A DNA stretch of 64,000 bases from JADHLN01 sp965658435 (GCA_965658435.1 CBFHSE010000002.1:1-64000), one strand, 5' to 3'; positions 9,936-18,563 are shown, numbered from the stretch's first letter. Notes: generated from the sequence alone by a model not told the origin. A program made the numbers and translations.

Positions 9936-10346
9936 TTAAATATTACCTAAAATTGCTATATATAAATTAGAAATAGCACCTGCAAAAATACTAAGAAATG
10001 TTAAAAACATCGCTATCATTCTTATATTATCTCTAATAACATTTTCTGATAGGCTAAAAGCATGTAATAACCTTCCTAAAAGCAAACTAAAACCAGCTGT
10101 ATGCACTAACCAAAAACCAGCACCATTGCTTTCACTAAGTATAAGTAAAATTAATGATATCGGTACATATTCAATAAAATTCGCGTGTCTTCTAATCAAA
10201 ATTTTTAAGCTTTTATTATTACCATCACCAATTGTAATATTATGCAAAATTCTTAGCCTAATAACCGAAGCTGAAAGATAAAAATAAATAAACCCTAAAA
10301 TTGACGCATAAAAACTTGTCCAATACATATAAACCTTTTTTGACAA
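9936..10346 (-). CDS. MAPEG-family membrane protein
   Basis: 136 residues with four hydrophobic helices. The RRHANFIEYVP motif after helix 1 and the Gly-rich helix TAGFSLLLGRLLHA are diagnostic of the MAPEG superfamily (membrane-associated proteins in eicosanoid and glutathione metabolism). Bacterial members of this branch (COG3788-like) have no defined substrate. Located 2 bp upstream of the photolyase gene in the same leftward unit. The family call is secure, the function open. Confidence 0.85.
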   Translation of the reverse strand: MSKKVYMYWTSFYASILGFIYFYLSASVIRLRILHNITIGDGNNKSLKILIRRHANFIEYVPISLILLILSESNGAGFWLVHTAGFSLLLGRLLHAFSLSENVIRDNIRMIAMFLTFLSIFAGAISNLYIAILGNI

Positions 10347-10409
10347 TTTTGTTAACTTGAATAAAACTCTTTTTCAAGGAATAATATTGAATAATCAAAA
10401 TAAGAATTT

Positions 10410-10796
10410 ATGAAATCGGATAAAATAAACAAACAAAAAAACGTCCTAGGTGAAGAATTAGAATTTTGTTGTTACAAACCTAAAACTGGATTTTTACGAA
10501 ATGGCTATTGTCATATAATACCAGAAGACCGAGGATCACATACAATATGCATTGAAATTACCAATGATTTTTTAAATTTTCAAAAAAAAATAGGCAATGA
10601 TTTAAGCACCCCAGCTCCAGAATTTAATTTTCCCGGCTTAAAAGATGGTGATAGATGGTGTGTTTGCGCCTCAAGAGTAAAACAAGCAATAACTGCAGCT
10701 ATTAATATAAAAATACTGCTTCGCTCAACTAATGAAGCCGCATTAGAATATGTATCACTAGCTGAAATGAAAAAATACGCCATTGATATTTCTTAA
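10410..10796 (+). CDS. DUF2237 family protein
   Basis: 128 residues. It reads KNVLGEELEFCCYKPKTGFLRNG near the N-terminus and later GNDLSTPAPEFNFPGLKDGDRWCVCASR, the hallmark block of the DUF2237 family, with the CC and CVC cysteines retained. I know of no established function for this family. It stands alone on the plus strand, divergent from the MAPEG-photolyase unit by about 60 bp. Confidence 0.85.
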   Translation: MKSDKINKQKNVLGEELEFCCYKPKTGFLRNGYCHIIPEDRGSHTICIEITNDFLNFQKKIGNDLSTPAPEFNFPGLKDGDRWCVCASRVKQAITAAINIKILLRSTNEAALEYVSLAEMKKYAIDIS

Positions 10797-10844
10797 GTAG
10801 AATAATCTATAAAGAGTTTCTTTCGCACCCAAAGTCGTAATATT

Positions 10845-10916
10845 AGAGGTTTATAATTATATACAAGGTTAAAAAGTTAATATTAATAACAAACAACAAG
10901 TTTATAAAAAACCTCT
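10845..10916. repeat. inverted repeat between DUF2237 and ankyrin genes
   Basis: AGAGGTTT (10845-10852) and AAACCTCT (10909-10916) can pair across a 56-nt AT-rich loop. They lie between the ends of two convergent genes and may contribute to termination, although no U-tract follows directly. The support is weak. Confidence 0.3.
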
Positions 10917-10948
10917 CTTAGAATTTTTAATAAATAATATTCAGAAAT

Positions 10949-11785
10949 TTAAATTCCTCTAGAATTAGGATTTTCTTTGTGAATATCTTCTGCACTAATA
11001 CTTTGTTTATATATTGGTTTGATTAATTCTGGAGGTAATATGTTTACCCAAGATTGCTTCCCTAACATATTTGACGATCCCATTGCAAAAGCAATTATTT
11101 TGCTACGATACCCAGCAATTAATATGTTAGATATTTCATCAGGCAAAAAAGAGCAACCTCGATGTAAGGATAATCCATGATCTAAAGCTAAATTCAATAT
11201 AGAGTTGCCTTTCCTATCAGTAGAATATATAATATCTTGATCATAAGAAATAAATTTTCCAAGCAGCTCTATGTCTTTCTGTTTATCAGAATCAATTTCT
11301 TCATCATTAAAAATATCATACATAATCCTATGAACTGCAGATCGCAACTGATCATCATTATCACGAATATATTGTAATAAAATATAAATATTTTCATAAT
11401 TTCTATTTTCAACCTGTGTCATTAGCACAGTATCGCCTTTATTATTAACAGCATGAATATTTGCCTCATATTTTATTACTAATAATTCAAATAAATCTTT
11501 GCCCTCAGTAAGGTGTAAAGCTGTATTTTTATTCCTGCTATTTTGCTGATTAACATTTGCACCTTTACGTATAAAAAAAAGAGCCATATCATAATGTCCA
11601 TATATAACAGCTTGATGCAGCAAACTATTACCAGTTTCATTATCCAACAATTTTAATAATTCATCATTACAACAAACGAGATCTTGAATTAGATTCTTAT
11701 TCATATAAGAATCAGTTGTATCTTTTTGAAGCTCAAGAAATATCTTTTCAAAATCAATCATATCGTATCTCTTCCTAATCAACAT
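10949..11785 (-). CDS. ankyrin-repeat protein
   Basis: 278 residues, or 270 if translation begins at the second Met, which fits equally well. Ankyrin units are visible: TGNSLLHQAVIYGHYDMALFFIRKGANVN, then NKNTALHLTE...LLVIKYEANIHAVN, NKGDTVLMTQVENRNYENIYILL, and a degraded C-terminal unit around GNSILNLALDHGLSL. There is no signal peptide. Ankyrin proteins are common secreted effectors in host-associated Rickettsiales, so an effector role is possible, but no secretion signal is visible. The gene stands alone between DUF2237 and tRNA-Thr. Confidence 0.8.
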   Translation of the reverse strand: MLIRKRYDMIDFEKIFLELQKDTTDSYMNKNLIQDLVCCNDELLKLLDNETGNSLLHQAVIYGHYDMALFFIRKGANVNQQNSRNKNTALHLTEGKDLFELLVIKYEANIHAVNNKGDTVLMTQVENRNYENIYILLQYIRDNDDQLRSAVHRIMYDIFNDEEIDSDKQKDIELLGKFISYDQDIIYSTDRKGNSILNLALDHGLSLHRGCSFLPDEISNILIAGYRSKIIAFAMGSSNMLGKQSWVNILPPELIKPIYKQSISAEDIHKENPNSRGI

Positions 11786-11839
11786 ATTATACTATAAATT
11801 CTTTTGCATATCAATAAAAATCTAACTTTTAATTATTGA

Positions 11840-11914
11840 TGGTGCCGCCAAGAAGAATCGAACTTCCGACCCCCACATTACCAATGTGGTGCTCTACCAC
11901 TGAGCTATAGCGGC
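11840..11914 (-). tRNA. tRNA-Thr (anticodon GGT), CCA encoded
   Basis: On the minus strand, acceptor GCCGCTA pairs with TGGCGGC and is followed by A and an encoded CCA. The D arm contains AGCTCAGTGGTAGAGC. The anticodon arm is CCACA-TTGGTAA-TGTGG with GGT in the centre, and the T loop is TTCGATT. 75 nt including CCA. It reads threonine ACC/ACU codons. Located between tatA and the ankyrin gene. Confidence 0.95.
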
Positions 11915-11918
11915 AAGC

Positions 11919-12137
11919 TTATTTAACAGATTTTTTTGAATTAGTTTTTACTGTTTTCTTTTTAACAGTCTTTTTGGGAAGAGCCTTAGATTTCTTTTTC
12001 TCATCCTCAGACATTTCTTTTCTGAAACTTTTTATACCTTTAGCAAAGTCAGCCATAATTTTAGATATTCTACCTCCTCCAAATAATATTAAAACTATCA
12101 ATAAAATTATAAGTAATTGCCAAATTCCAAGAGACAT
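11919..12137 (-). CDS. tatA: Sec-independent translocase protein TatA
   Basis: 72 residues. The N-terminal membrane helix ends in the FGGGR(I)SKIM hinge, followed by an amphipathic helix (MADFAKGIKSFRKEM) and a Lys-rich cytosolic tail. TatA oligomers form the twin-arginine pore with TatBC. tatB and tatC are not adjacent, so the genes appear to be split in this genome. Its end lies 4 bp from the tRNA-Thr 5' end on the same strand, so the two may share a transcript. Confidence 0.92.
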   Translation of the reverse strand: MSLGIWQLLIILLIVLILFGGGRISKIMADFAKGIKSFRKEMSEDEKKKSKALPKKTVKKKTVKTNSKKSVK

Positions 12138-12200
12138 ATAAATAATAAAAAATTTTAATCATTGTAATAGATATAATTTCCTCAAGCAAGCTTAAAAAAA

Positions 12201-12989
12201 TTAAGTTTCTGTTTTTTTCCCAAAAATTGATCTAGTTGAACTACGCCATTTCTGATTATTATCTTCTTTCTTAAATTGATTTCTCGCAAAATTATCAAGT
12301 TTCTCTGCAAATTTAATATTTTTTGTCATTTCCACAATATGATCTCTTTGCTGCGCTTTCAAAGACTCATTAAAATTAGCATTTATCCAAGATATAGTAT
12401 TTTTAAACAAAAATTTAATTTCATCTAAACGGAATTTATAATTTTCGCTATAGCCTCCAACCTCTTTACTTCTTGCCAATAACTCAAAAAATCTTGCCAA
12501 ATATTCAGAATTATGTTGCTTTTCAGGATATACAGAAATTTCCTTAAAAATTATTTGTTTAATAGCATTTTTAAGAAGTATGTGGGTTTGACCTATATTT
12601 TCCAAATCAGATAAAAATATATCCTTAAAATGTGACTCTAAGACAACTCTGCTTTCATATTCTAAAGCATGAGTTATTTCATGAGCCAGAACTTCAACAT
12701 TTAATTTTTTTAACCTAATTTGATATTTATTTCTTTTAAAAAAAACGCCAAGATATTTATTAAACACAGAATCTTGTTCAGTAATACAACAGCCATCTAA
12801 ACCATGTAAAGAATTATCCTCAATGATAAATTTTACCATGCCAATCTCACATTTAGTAAGAATAACATCCAAGCCTATTTTAAAAAAATCAATTTTATAT
12901 AATTCTTTATAGCAATTTAAAAAATATTCTAATTCTTGCTGCTTCTCATATGAAATATTATTTTTTAAAATCTGTTCTATGCTTGTCAT
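12201..12989 (-). CDS. hypothetical protein with HExxH metallopeptidase motif
   Basis: 262 residues, charged, with no signal peptide or membrane segment. Its middle reads VLAHEITHALEYES, a classic zincin HExxH in a hydrophobic helix, preceded by a beta-like strand (QIRLKKL). Several conserved-looking acidic residues follow. I do not recognise the family. The motif suggests a soluble zinc protease, possibly an effector given the host-associated flavour of the genome, but the third zinc ligand cannot be assigned. Divergent from pabA by about 50 bp. Confidence 0.7.
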   Translation of the reverse strand: MTSIEQILKNNISYEKQQELEYFLNCYKELYKIDFFKIGLDVILTKCEIGMVKFIIEDNSLHGLDGCCITEQDSVFNKYLGVFFKRNKYQIRLKKLNVEVLAHEITHALEYESRVVLESHFKDIFLSDLENIGQTHILLKNAIKQIIFKEISVYPEKQHNSEYLARFFELLARSKEVGGYSENYKFRLDEIKFLFKNTISWINANFNESLKAQQRDHIVEMTKNIKFAEKLDNFARNQFKKEDNNQKWRSSTRSIFGKKTET

Positions 12990-13042
12990 TCTTCTTTTTA
13001 TGATTTAAAAATATCTCTTAAATATTATTTTACCCTATTAAT

Positions 13043-13612
13043 ATGTATTTGTTAATCGATAATTATGATAGCTTCACCTACAATATAGTTCACTATCTTG
13101 GTGAAATTGGCGTAAATGTCATTGTTAAAAGAAATGACGAAATAACAATTGAAGAAATAAAAAAAGAAAAACCTAAAGCTATATTCATATCTCCAGGCCC
13201 ATCAACACCAAATGAATCAGGCATATGTCTTGATATGGTAGAAAATTTTAAAAATAACACTCCAATTTTTGGCATCTGTCTTGGCCATCAAATTATAGGA
13301 CAAAATTTTGGTGCCAAGATTATAAAAGCAGACACTCCAATGCATGGAAAAATATCTAATATAATGCATAATCAAAAAGGAGTTTTTAAAAATATAAAAA
13401 ACCCTTTTAAAGCAACCAGATATCACTCTCTAATAATTGATAGAAATAGCCTATCTCAAGAATTCGAGATAACAGCAGAAACAGAAGATAAAGTAATAAT
13501 GGCCATTAAACATAAAACTCTTCCCATTGAATCAGTACAATTTCATCCTGAAAGTATTGGTACAGAAAATGGAAAAAATCTTTTACAAAATTTTATTAAA
13601 CTATATTGTTAA
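13043..13612 (+). CDS. pabA: glutamine amidotransferase subunit of aminodeoxychorismate/anthranilate synthase
   Basis: 189 residues, a full class I glutamine amidotransferase. It has IDNYDSFTYN at the start, an oxyanion strand ISPGPSTP, the catalytic Cys79 in GICLGHQ, and the His/Glu pair in VQFHPES. It releases ammonia from glutamine for the chorismate-using partner. No trpE/pabB or other trp gene is adjacent, so the folate (PabA) role is more likely than tryptophan synthesis. An amphibolic role is possible. Confidence 0.85.
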   Translation: MYLLIDNYDSFTYNIVHYLGEIGVNVIVKRNDEITIEEIKKEKPKAIFISPGPSTPNESGICLDMVENFKNNTPIFGICLGHQIIGQNFGAKIIKADTPMHGKISNIMHNQKGVFKNIKNPFKATRYHSLIIDRNSLSQEFEITAETEDKVIMAIKHKTLPIESVQFHPESIGTENGKNLLQNFIKLYC

Positions 13613-13675
13613 CACAATTTTAGTTAAAAATTATCCACAGCCCAAGCAACGATTTTTAACAAATTTTTAAATAAT

Positions 13676-13963
13676 ATGAATATTATCGAAATCACTATTG
13701 GTGAAAAAAATTATAAAATATCATGTAATCCAGGTGAAGAGGATCACATTGTAAAGCTTTCACAAAAAATCAACAACAGATATAATAATTTAAGTAAAAA
13801 TATTGGAGATAAAGCTTCTGAAAATTTAATGCTCGTTATTATAGCTCTAATGTTAGAGGATGAATTATCTAATCTTCAGCAAAATCATAATCAAAATGCT
13901 AAAATTGCCAATATCTCTAAAAAGCTTGAAAATATTATATCTAGACTTGAAGAAGCATCATAA
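13676..13963 (+). CDS. zapA: cell division protein ZapA
   Basis: 95 residues. The N-terminal globular part (MNIIEITIGEKNYKISCNPGEE) and a C-terminal coiled coil match ZapA, which bundles FtsZ protofilaments at the Z ring. In alphaproteobacteria zapA commonly precedes 6S RNA and the 5-FCL gene, exactly the order seen here, which strengthens both calls. Confidence 0.87.
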   Translation: MNIIEITIGEKNYKISCNPGEEDHIVKLSQKINNRYNNLSKNIGDKASENLMLVIIALMLEDELSNLQQNHNQNAKIANISKKLENIISRLEEAS

Positions 13964-13985
13964 TTAAAAATAAATTCGATATTTG

Positions 13986-14014
13986 TTGAGAAAATATCAA
14001 AATAATTATATAAT
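13986..14014 (+). promoter_or_regulatory. 6S RNA promoter
   Basis: TTGAGA (13986-13991), a 17-bp spacer and perfect TATAAT (14009-14014). A start 7-12 bp downstream would fall at about 14021-14027, where the base-paired 5' end of the 6S RNA begins. This is a near-consensus sigma70 promoter. Confidence 0.7.
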
Positions 14015-14025
14015 TAAATTATATT

Positions 14026-14173
14026 TAACTGCTTGGCTCGATCAAGGTTTTTTCGCTTCAGATCTATAATAAATATCTAGGGAGCGGTCACTGAGTTCTG
14101 CTGTGGCATTAATCAAACTGCACCCACCTTAACAAAATAGGGTCTAAGATTGAGAACCGACGACCAAGTGGTT
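14026..14173 (+). ncRNA. ssrS: 6S RNA (SsrS-like)
   Basis: About 148 nt between zapA and the 5-FCL gene, the standard alphaproteobacterial locus. The 5' segment AACTGCTTGGCTCG (from about 14027) pairs with the 3' segment CGACCAAGTGGTT (14161-14173), forming the closing stem. A mostly unpaired interior and internal hairpins lie between. It has its own strong promoter and overlaps no gene. 6S RNA mimics open promoter DNA and sequesters sigma70 holoenzyme. Boundaries are approximate, and the call rests on synteny, closing stem and promoter rather than a covariance search. Confidence 0.75.
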
Positions 14174-14194
14174 AAACTAGATAAAAAACTGACA

Positions 14195-14710
14195 ATGAAT
14201 AAAAATTTTTTAAGACAAAAATTTAAAAAATTACGCTCATCTATAAGCGAGGAAGAAAAATTAAAATCTGAAAAATTTATCTTAAAAAAGTTAAAAAATC
14301 ATCTTCAAGAAAAACAAATTATTGCGATTTATTATCCCCTAAAATCTGAAGTAAACCTAATTTCATTAAAAGAATATTACCCTAATATTTTGCTTCCTAA
14401 AATAATCAATAATAGCTCTCTTAAATTTTTTTCTATTCAAGAAAAATTAATAAATAATCCAGTTTTCAAAATAAAAGAGCCCATTGGCCATAAAGAAGTA
14501 AAGCCCGATATTATTATTTGCCCTTTAATTGCTTTTGACAAACATAAAAATCGTCTAGGTTATGGCAAAGGTTATTATGATAAATTTTTAAATAACAACA
14601 ACGTCACTAAAATTGCAACTGCATTTTCAGTACAAGAAGCTGAACAAATTCCTTATGAAAATCATGACATCAAAATGGATTTAATAATAACTGAAAAAGA
14701 TATATTCTAA
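14195..14710 (+). CDS. ygfA: 5-formyltetrahydrofolate cyclo-ligase
   Basis: 171 residues from the ATG at 14195. The frame is open to 14150, but that extension lies within the 6S RNA. It begins with NFLRQKFKKLRSSISEEEKL (substrate-binding Lys/Arg) and carries the family signature LGYGKGYYDKFL near the C-terminus. It converts 5-formyl-THF to 5,10-methenyl-THF using ATP. Known alphaproteobacterial linkage with 6S RNA is preserved. Its stop overlaps the stop of the convergent hydrolase gene by 4 bp. Confidence 0.9.
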   Translation: MNKNFLRQKFKKLRSSISEEEKLKSEKFILKKLKNHLQEKQIIAIYYPLKSEVNLISLKEYYPNILLPKIINNSSLKFFSIQEKLINNPVFKIKEPIGHKEVKPDIIICPLIAFDKHKNRLGYGKGYYDKFLNNNNVTKIATAFSVQEAEQIPYENHDIKMDLIITEKDIF

Positions 14711-15426
14711 TTTTCAATTGAAAGCTTAGATTTACGAGACTTTCTCCTTCTTTTACCAACCCTTCTTTTACTAACTATATCCATATCAACTTTAACTCTT
14801 TTTTCAATATAGCTAGTTAAACATTCAGATAATTCATCCATTTTTTCTCTGAAAAAATGATCAGCTCCTTCTATCAAAGAGTAATCGATTTCTATATTTT
14901 TCTGTAATGATAATTTATCAGCCAATTTTGCAGCGCTTTCTTCAGGAACAATACTATCTTTATTTCCCTGCACAATAATCCCTGATGCAGTGCATGGGGC
15001 TAAAAAAGAAAAGTCATATTTATTTGCAGGTGGAGAAATAGAAACAAAACCCATTATTTCAGGTCTACGCATCAATAATTGCATAGCAATCCATGAACCA
15101 AAAGAAAAACCACCTATCCAAAATATATTAGAAGTTGGATTTTGTGATTGCAGCCAATCCATAGCTGTTGTCGCATCAGCTAGCTCGCCAATTCCGTCAT
15201 CATATTTTCCTTGTGATTTACCAACTCCTCTAAAATTAAACCTTAAAACCGAAAAACCATTATCAACAAATGCTTTAAATAAACTATAAGCAACCTTATT
15301 ATTCATTGTTCCACCATGAAGTGGATGCGGATGCAACACCAAAGCAACCGGAGCTTTAGGTTCATTACTATGGTAGTAACGCCCTTCCAACCTACCTTCA
15401 GGACCATTAAATATTATTTCAGGCAT
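14707..15426 (-). CDS. alpha/beta hydrolase (COG2945-like)
   Basis: 239 residues. The family start (PEIIFNGPEGRLEGRY) is followed by LVLHPHPLHGGTMNNKV, the nucleophile elbow GGFSFGSW (Ser in G-F-S-F-G), an acid residue in VQGNKDSIVPEE and the His in GADHFF. This is the short alpha/beta hydrolase family common in alphaproteobacteria; its substrate is unknown. A basic tail (KRRVGKRRRKSRKSK) extends past the usual fold and could bind nucleic acid or membrane. Divergent from iscR. Confidence 0.82.
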   Translation of the reverse strand: MPEIIFNGPEGRLEGRYYHSNEPKAPVALVLHPHPLHGGTMNNKVAYSLFKAFVDNGFSVLRFNFRGVGKSQGKYDDGIGELADATTAMDWLQSQNPTSNIFWIGGFSFGSWIAMQLLMRRPEIMGFVSISPPANKYDFSFLAPCTASGIIVQGNKDSIVPEESAAKLADKLSLQKNIEIDYSLIEGADHFFREKMDELSECLTSYIEKRVKVDMDIVSKRRVGKRRRKSRKSKLSIEN

Positions 15427-15447
15427 AGCATATACTTAAATTGGTTA

Positions 15448-15491
15448 ATAGTTGACTTCTCCGCTTGGTTATTATATACAAGTCAGCATAT
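15448..15491 (+). promoter_or_regulatory. iscR promoter with IscR-like half-sites
   Basis: TTGACT (15452-15457), 17-bp spacer, TATACA (15475-15480). ATAGTTGACT (15448-15457) matches the left half of the E. coli type 1 IscR consensus as I remember it. AGTCAGCATAT (15481-15491) resembles the right half with one inserted base. The halves are 23 bp apart rather than 5, so autoregulation is plausible but the site is non-canonical. Confidence 0.5.
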
Positions 15492-15522
15492 TTTATTAAC
15501 TTTAAAATTAAGCAAAGTCAAT

Positions 15523-15945
15523 ATGCTACTTACTACAAAAGGAAGATACGCAGTTATGGCCATAGTTGATTTAGCACAGCAAGAAAGAGAAAAGCCAATA
15601 AAAATGGAGGATATCGCCAAAAGACAAAATATTTCTGTAAATTATTTAGAACAAATTTTTAATAAATTAAAAAATTCTGGTATCATCATTTCCCAAAAAG
15701 GTCCAGGCGGAGGATATTTATTACATGGAAAATCTAATCAAATTTTTATCTCAGACGTAATTAAGGCGGTAGAAGAGCCAATAAAATTCACCAAATGTGA
15801 TAAAAATTCAAATTGCAACGCAGCAGATGTAAAATGCCAAACACATTTTCTTTGGAAAGGCTTAGAAAAGCATATCCAAAAATACCTTGGCAATATTAGC
15901 ATTAATGATATTTGCAAAGGAAAAATAGCTAACTTAAATTATTAA
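15523..15945 (+). CDS. iscR: Fe-S cluster regulator IscR (Rrf2 family)
   Basis: 140 residues from the ATG at 15523. The longer frame starting at 15316 runs antisense through the hydrolase gene and is rejected. The N-terminus MLLTTKGRYAVMAIVDLA and the winged-helix RQNISVNYLEQIFNKLK are Rrf2 hallmarks. Three Cys (TKCDKNSNC..ADVKC) followed by a His provide the IscR [2Fe-2S] ligands. It represses the isc operon when its cluster is occupied. First gene of the cluster, followed 6 bp later by iscS. Confidence 0.92.
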   Translation: MLLTTKGRYAVMAIVDLAQQEREKPIKMEDIAKRQNISVNYLEQIFNKLKNSGIIISQKGPGGGYLLHGKSNQIFISDVIKAVEEPIKFTKCDKNSNCNAADVKCQTHFLWKGLEKHIQKYLGNISINDICKGKIANLNY

Positions 15946-15951
15946 TATAAA

Positions 15952-17163
15952 ATGCAAAAACCTGTTTATCTAGATTATCAATCAACCACCCCAACCGATC
16001 CAAGAGTTGTAGAAAAAATGCTACCATATTTTGCTGAAAAGTTCGGCAATCCTCACTCTAGAAGTCATTCTTATGGCTGGGTAACTGAGGAAGCCAGCGA
16101 AATAGCTCGAGAACATGTAGCAAATCTAATTGGAGCAAGCCCAAAAGAAATAATTTTTACTTCAGGTGCAACTGAATCAAATAATATTGCCATTAAAGGA
16201 ATTGCCAAATTTCATGAAAAACAAAAAAATCACATAATTACAGTAGCTACAGAACATAAATGTGTTTTAGATTCATGTAGAATATTAGGAACAGAAGGCT
16301 TTGATATAACCTATTTACCTGTTCAATCTAATGGCCTAATTGATTTAGAAGAACTTAAAAAAGCTATTACTGATAAAACCATTTTAATTTCAGTAATGAC
16401 TGTAAATAATGAAATTGGGGTAATCCAACCTATCAAGGAAATTGGAAAAATTTGTAAAGAAAACTCAATATATTTCCATACTGATGCAGCACAAGCATTT
16501 GGTAAAATACCCCTTGATGTAGATGAGATGAACATTGATTTAATGAGCATTTCAGCACACAAAATCTACGGGCCAAAAGGAATTGGAGCTTTATATATCA
16601 GAAGAAAACCTCGCGTAAGATTAAAACCAATAATTAGTGGTGGAGGTCAAGAAAGAGGCTACAGATCAGGAACTTTACCTACGCCTCTAGCAGTAGGTTT
16701 TGGTGAAGCGGCAAGATTAGCTAAAATTGAAATGTCTGAAAATAAACAACATATCGAAAAACTAACAGCTAAATTATATGATAGCTTAACAAAACAAGTA
16801 CCAGATATTTATCTAAATGGTGATAAGCAACATAGAATTTATGGTAATTTAAATTTAAGCTTTGCTTATATTGAAGGAGAGTCGATGATCATGGCAATAA
16901 AAGACCTTGCAGTATCTTCTGGATCTGCTTGCACCTCAGCTTCACTTGAACCATCATATGTTCTTAAAGCACTTGGCGTAGATGAAGAGCTAGCTCATAC
17001 ATCAATTCGTTTTGGAGTTGGAAAATTTACAACTGAAGAAGAAATTGATTTTGCAATAAAAACAATTCTTAATTCAATTGAAAAATTAAGATCATTAAGC
17101 CCTCTTTGGGAAATGGCTCAAGAAGGAATTGACCTCAAATCAATACAATGGGAAACACATTAA
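15952..17163 (+). CDS. iscS: cysteine desulfurase IscS
   Basis: 403 residues. It starts with [15 protein letters not shown], has the PLP Lys at about residue 204 in [20 protein letters not shown] before it, and the sulfur-carrying Cys in [10 protein letters not shown] at about residue 327. Length and residue positions match E. coli IscS (group I). It takes sulfur from cysteine for IscU and for tRNA thiolation. Second gene of the isc operon. Confidence 0.97.
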   Translation: MQKPVYLDYQSTTPTDPRVVEKMLPYFAEKFGNPHSRSHSYGWVTEEASEIAREHVANLIGASPKEIIFTSGATESNNIAIKGIAKFHEKQKNHIITVATEHKCVLDSCRILGTEGFDITYLPVQSNGLIDLEELKKAITDKTILISVMTVNNEIGVIQPIKEIGKICKENSIYFHTDAAQAFGKIPLDVDEMNIDLMSISAHKIYGPKGIGALYIRRKPRVRLKPIISGGGQERGYRSGTLPTPLAVGFGEAARLAKIEMSENKQHIEKLTAKLYDSLTKQVPDIYLNGDKQHRIYGNLNLSFAYIEGESMIMAIKDLAVSSGSACTSASLEPSYVLKALGVDEELAHTSIRFGVGKFTTEEEIDFAIKTILNSIEKLRSLSPLWEMAQEGIDLKSIQWETH

Positions 17164-17185
17164 TTAACTTTTTATTTATTTTATT

Positions 17186-17578
17186 ATGGCATATAGCGAA
17201 AAACTTTTAGATCATTACAACAATCCTCAAAATGTTGGTTCATTAGATAAAAAACAGAAAAATGTTGGCACAGGGCTTGTAGGAGCTCCAGCATGTGGTG
17301 ACGTTATGAAGTTGCAAATTGAAGTTAATGAAAAAGGCACAATTGACAAAGCATGTTTTAAAACTTTTGGTTGTGGCTCTGCAATTGCATCTAGCTCTTT
17401 AGTTACAGAATTAATTAAAGGCAAAACCTTAGAAGATGCTCAAAAAATTAAAAATACAGATATAGCCAAAGAATTATCTTTACCTCCGGTAAAAATTCAT
17501 TGTTCTGTGCTTGCTGAGGATGCAATAAAAGCTGCAATTACAGATTATCAAAAAAAACAATCTGAAAATAATGAGTAA
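17186..17578 (+). CDS. iscU: Fe-S cluster scaffold IscU
   Basis: 130 residues. The three cluster ligands are in GAPACGDV, FKTFGCGSAIASSS and KIHCSVLAEDA, and the chaperone-recognition motif LPPVK precedes the last Cys. It assembles [2Fe-2S] clusters with sulfur from IscS and hands them on through HscA/HscB, both encoded downstream. Its end overlaps iscA by 8 bp, showing translational coupling. Confidence 0.97.
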   Translation: MAYSEKLLDHYNNPQNVGSLDKKQKNVGTGLVGAPACGDVMKLQIEVNEKGTIDKACFKTFGCGSAIASSSLVTELIKGKTLEDAQKIKNTDIAKELSLPPVKIHCSVLAEDAIKAAITDYQKKQSENNE

Positions 17579-17957
17579 AAACAAGCTTAGTTTTTCTAAT
17601 AAATCTGTAGATTATTTAAAAGTTACAGAAAATGCCATAAAGGCAATTAAAGATAAGATTGCCCATAAGGAAGATGTATTTGGCATAAAAATAGGTATAA
17701 AAACCAGAGGTTGCTCAGGAATGGCATATAATATTGAATATGCTAACAAAGAAACTATCACCGAATATGATGAATTACTAAATAACCAAAAAGTAAATAT
17801 CTTCATAGATCCCAAAATATCTCTTTTTCTATTCAACACAGAAATGGATTTTGTAGAAAAAAAAACTGAAAATGGCATGATTGTAGAATCAGGTTTTATA
17901 TTCAACAATCCAAATGAAACAGGAAGATGTGGTTGCGGTGAGTCATTTTATGTTTAG
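17571..17957 (+). CDS. iscA: A-type Fe-S carrier IscA
   Basis: 128 residues of the HesB/IscA family with the three conserved Cys in TRGCSGMAY and GRCGCGESF. It carries and delivers Fe-S clusters to targets. It overlaps iscU by 8 bp and is followed 6 bp later by hscB. The N-terminus is slightly longer than in E. coli IscA. Confidence 0.94.
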   Translation: MSKNKLSFSNKSVDYLKVTENAIKAIKDKIAHKEDVFGIKIGIKTRGCSGMAYNIEYANKETITEYDELLNNQKVNIFIDPKISLFLFNTEMDFVEKKTENGMIVESGFIFNNPNETGRCGCGESFYV

Positions 17958-17963
17958 CTAAAA

Positions 17964-18563
17964 ATGAACCAACAAAATTTTACATGCTATAATTGCAAAA
18001 ACAGCAATCAATTTGGAGCATTATTATGCTCACATTGCCAAGCAATCCAGCCTATTAGCGAAAAAAATTATTTCAAAATTTTTTCACTTCAACAAAATTT
18101 TTCCATAGATAAAAATAAATTAGAAGAAAATTATTTAAATTTACAAAAATTACTACACCCAGATAATTTCCAGCAAAAATCAGCTATTGAATTAAACTTA
18201 GCATTGCAACATACAAGCATGGTTAATGAAGCATATTTAAATTTAAAATCAGATCTAAAACGCAGTGAATATCTTTTAAAAATAGAAAATATTATTGTTA
18301 ATCAAGATAATAAAAGCTCTATCTCACCCGATAATGATTTACTAAATTATATTTTCAACCTAAGAGACGAAATTGAAGAGATAGAAGATCAGGAAGAACT
18401 AAACAAAATTAAAGAAAATATAAAAAAAGAAGAGATAGACTTAATTAAAGAATTGGAGCTGTTATTTACAAAAAAACAATATGATGTAATTGCAAAATTG
18501 ACAATAAAACTAAGATATCTCGAAAAAATACAAGAAGAATTAGAAATTAAATTAGCACTATGA
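17964..18563 (+). CDS. hscB: Fe-S co-chaperone HscB with N-terminal zinc-finger-like motif
   Basis: 199 residues. The J domain has the HPD motif in LLHPDNF, and the C-terminal three-helix domain binds IscU. Before the J domain, residues 1-35 contain two CxxC pairs (CYNC and CSHC, separated by 13 residues), followed by AIQPI, an arrangement like the tetracysteine finger of mitochondrial HSC20. E. coli HscB lacks it. It stimulates HscA ATPase and delivers IscU. It overlaps hscA by 4 bp. Confidence 0.92.
   Translation: MNQQNFTCYNCKNSNQFGALLCSHCQAIQPISEKNYFKIFSLQQNFSIDKNKLEENYLNLQKLLHPDNFQQKSAIELNLALQHTSMVNEAYLNLKSDLKRSEYLLKIENIIVNQDNKSSISPDNDLLNYIFNLRDEIEEIEDQEELNKIKENIKKEEIDLIKELELLFTKKQYDVIAKLTIKLRYLEKIQEELEIKLAL

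Noticed and set aside
15316..15522. N-terminal extension of IscR
   Set aside because: It runs antisense through the hydrolase start and the iscR promoter; homology of Rrf2 proteins begins at the Met at 15523.
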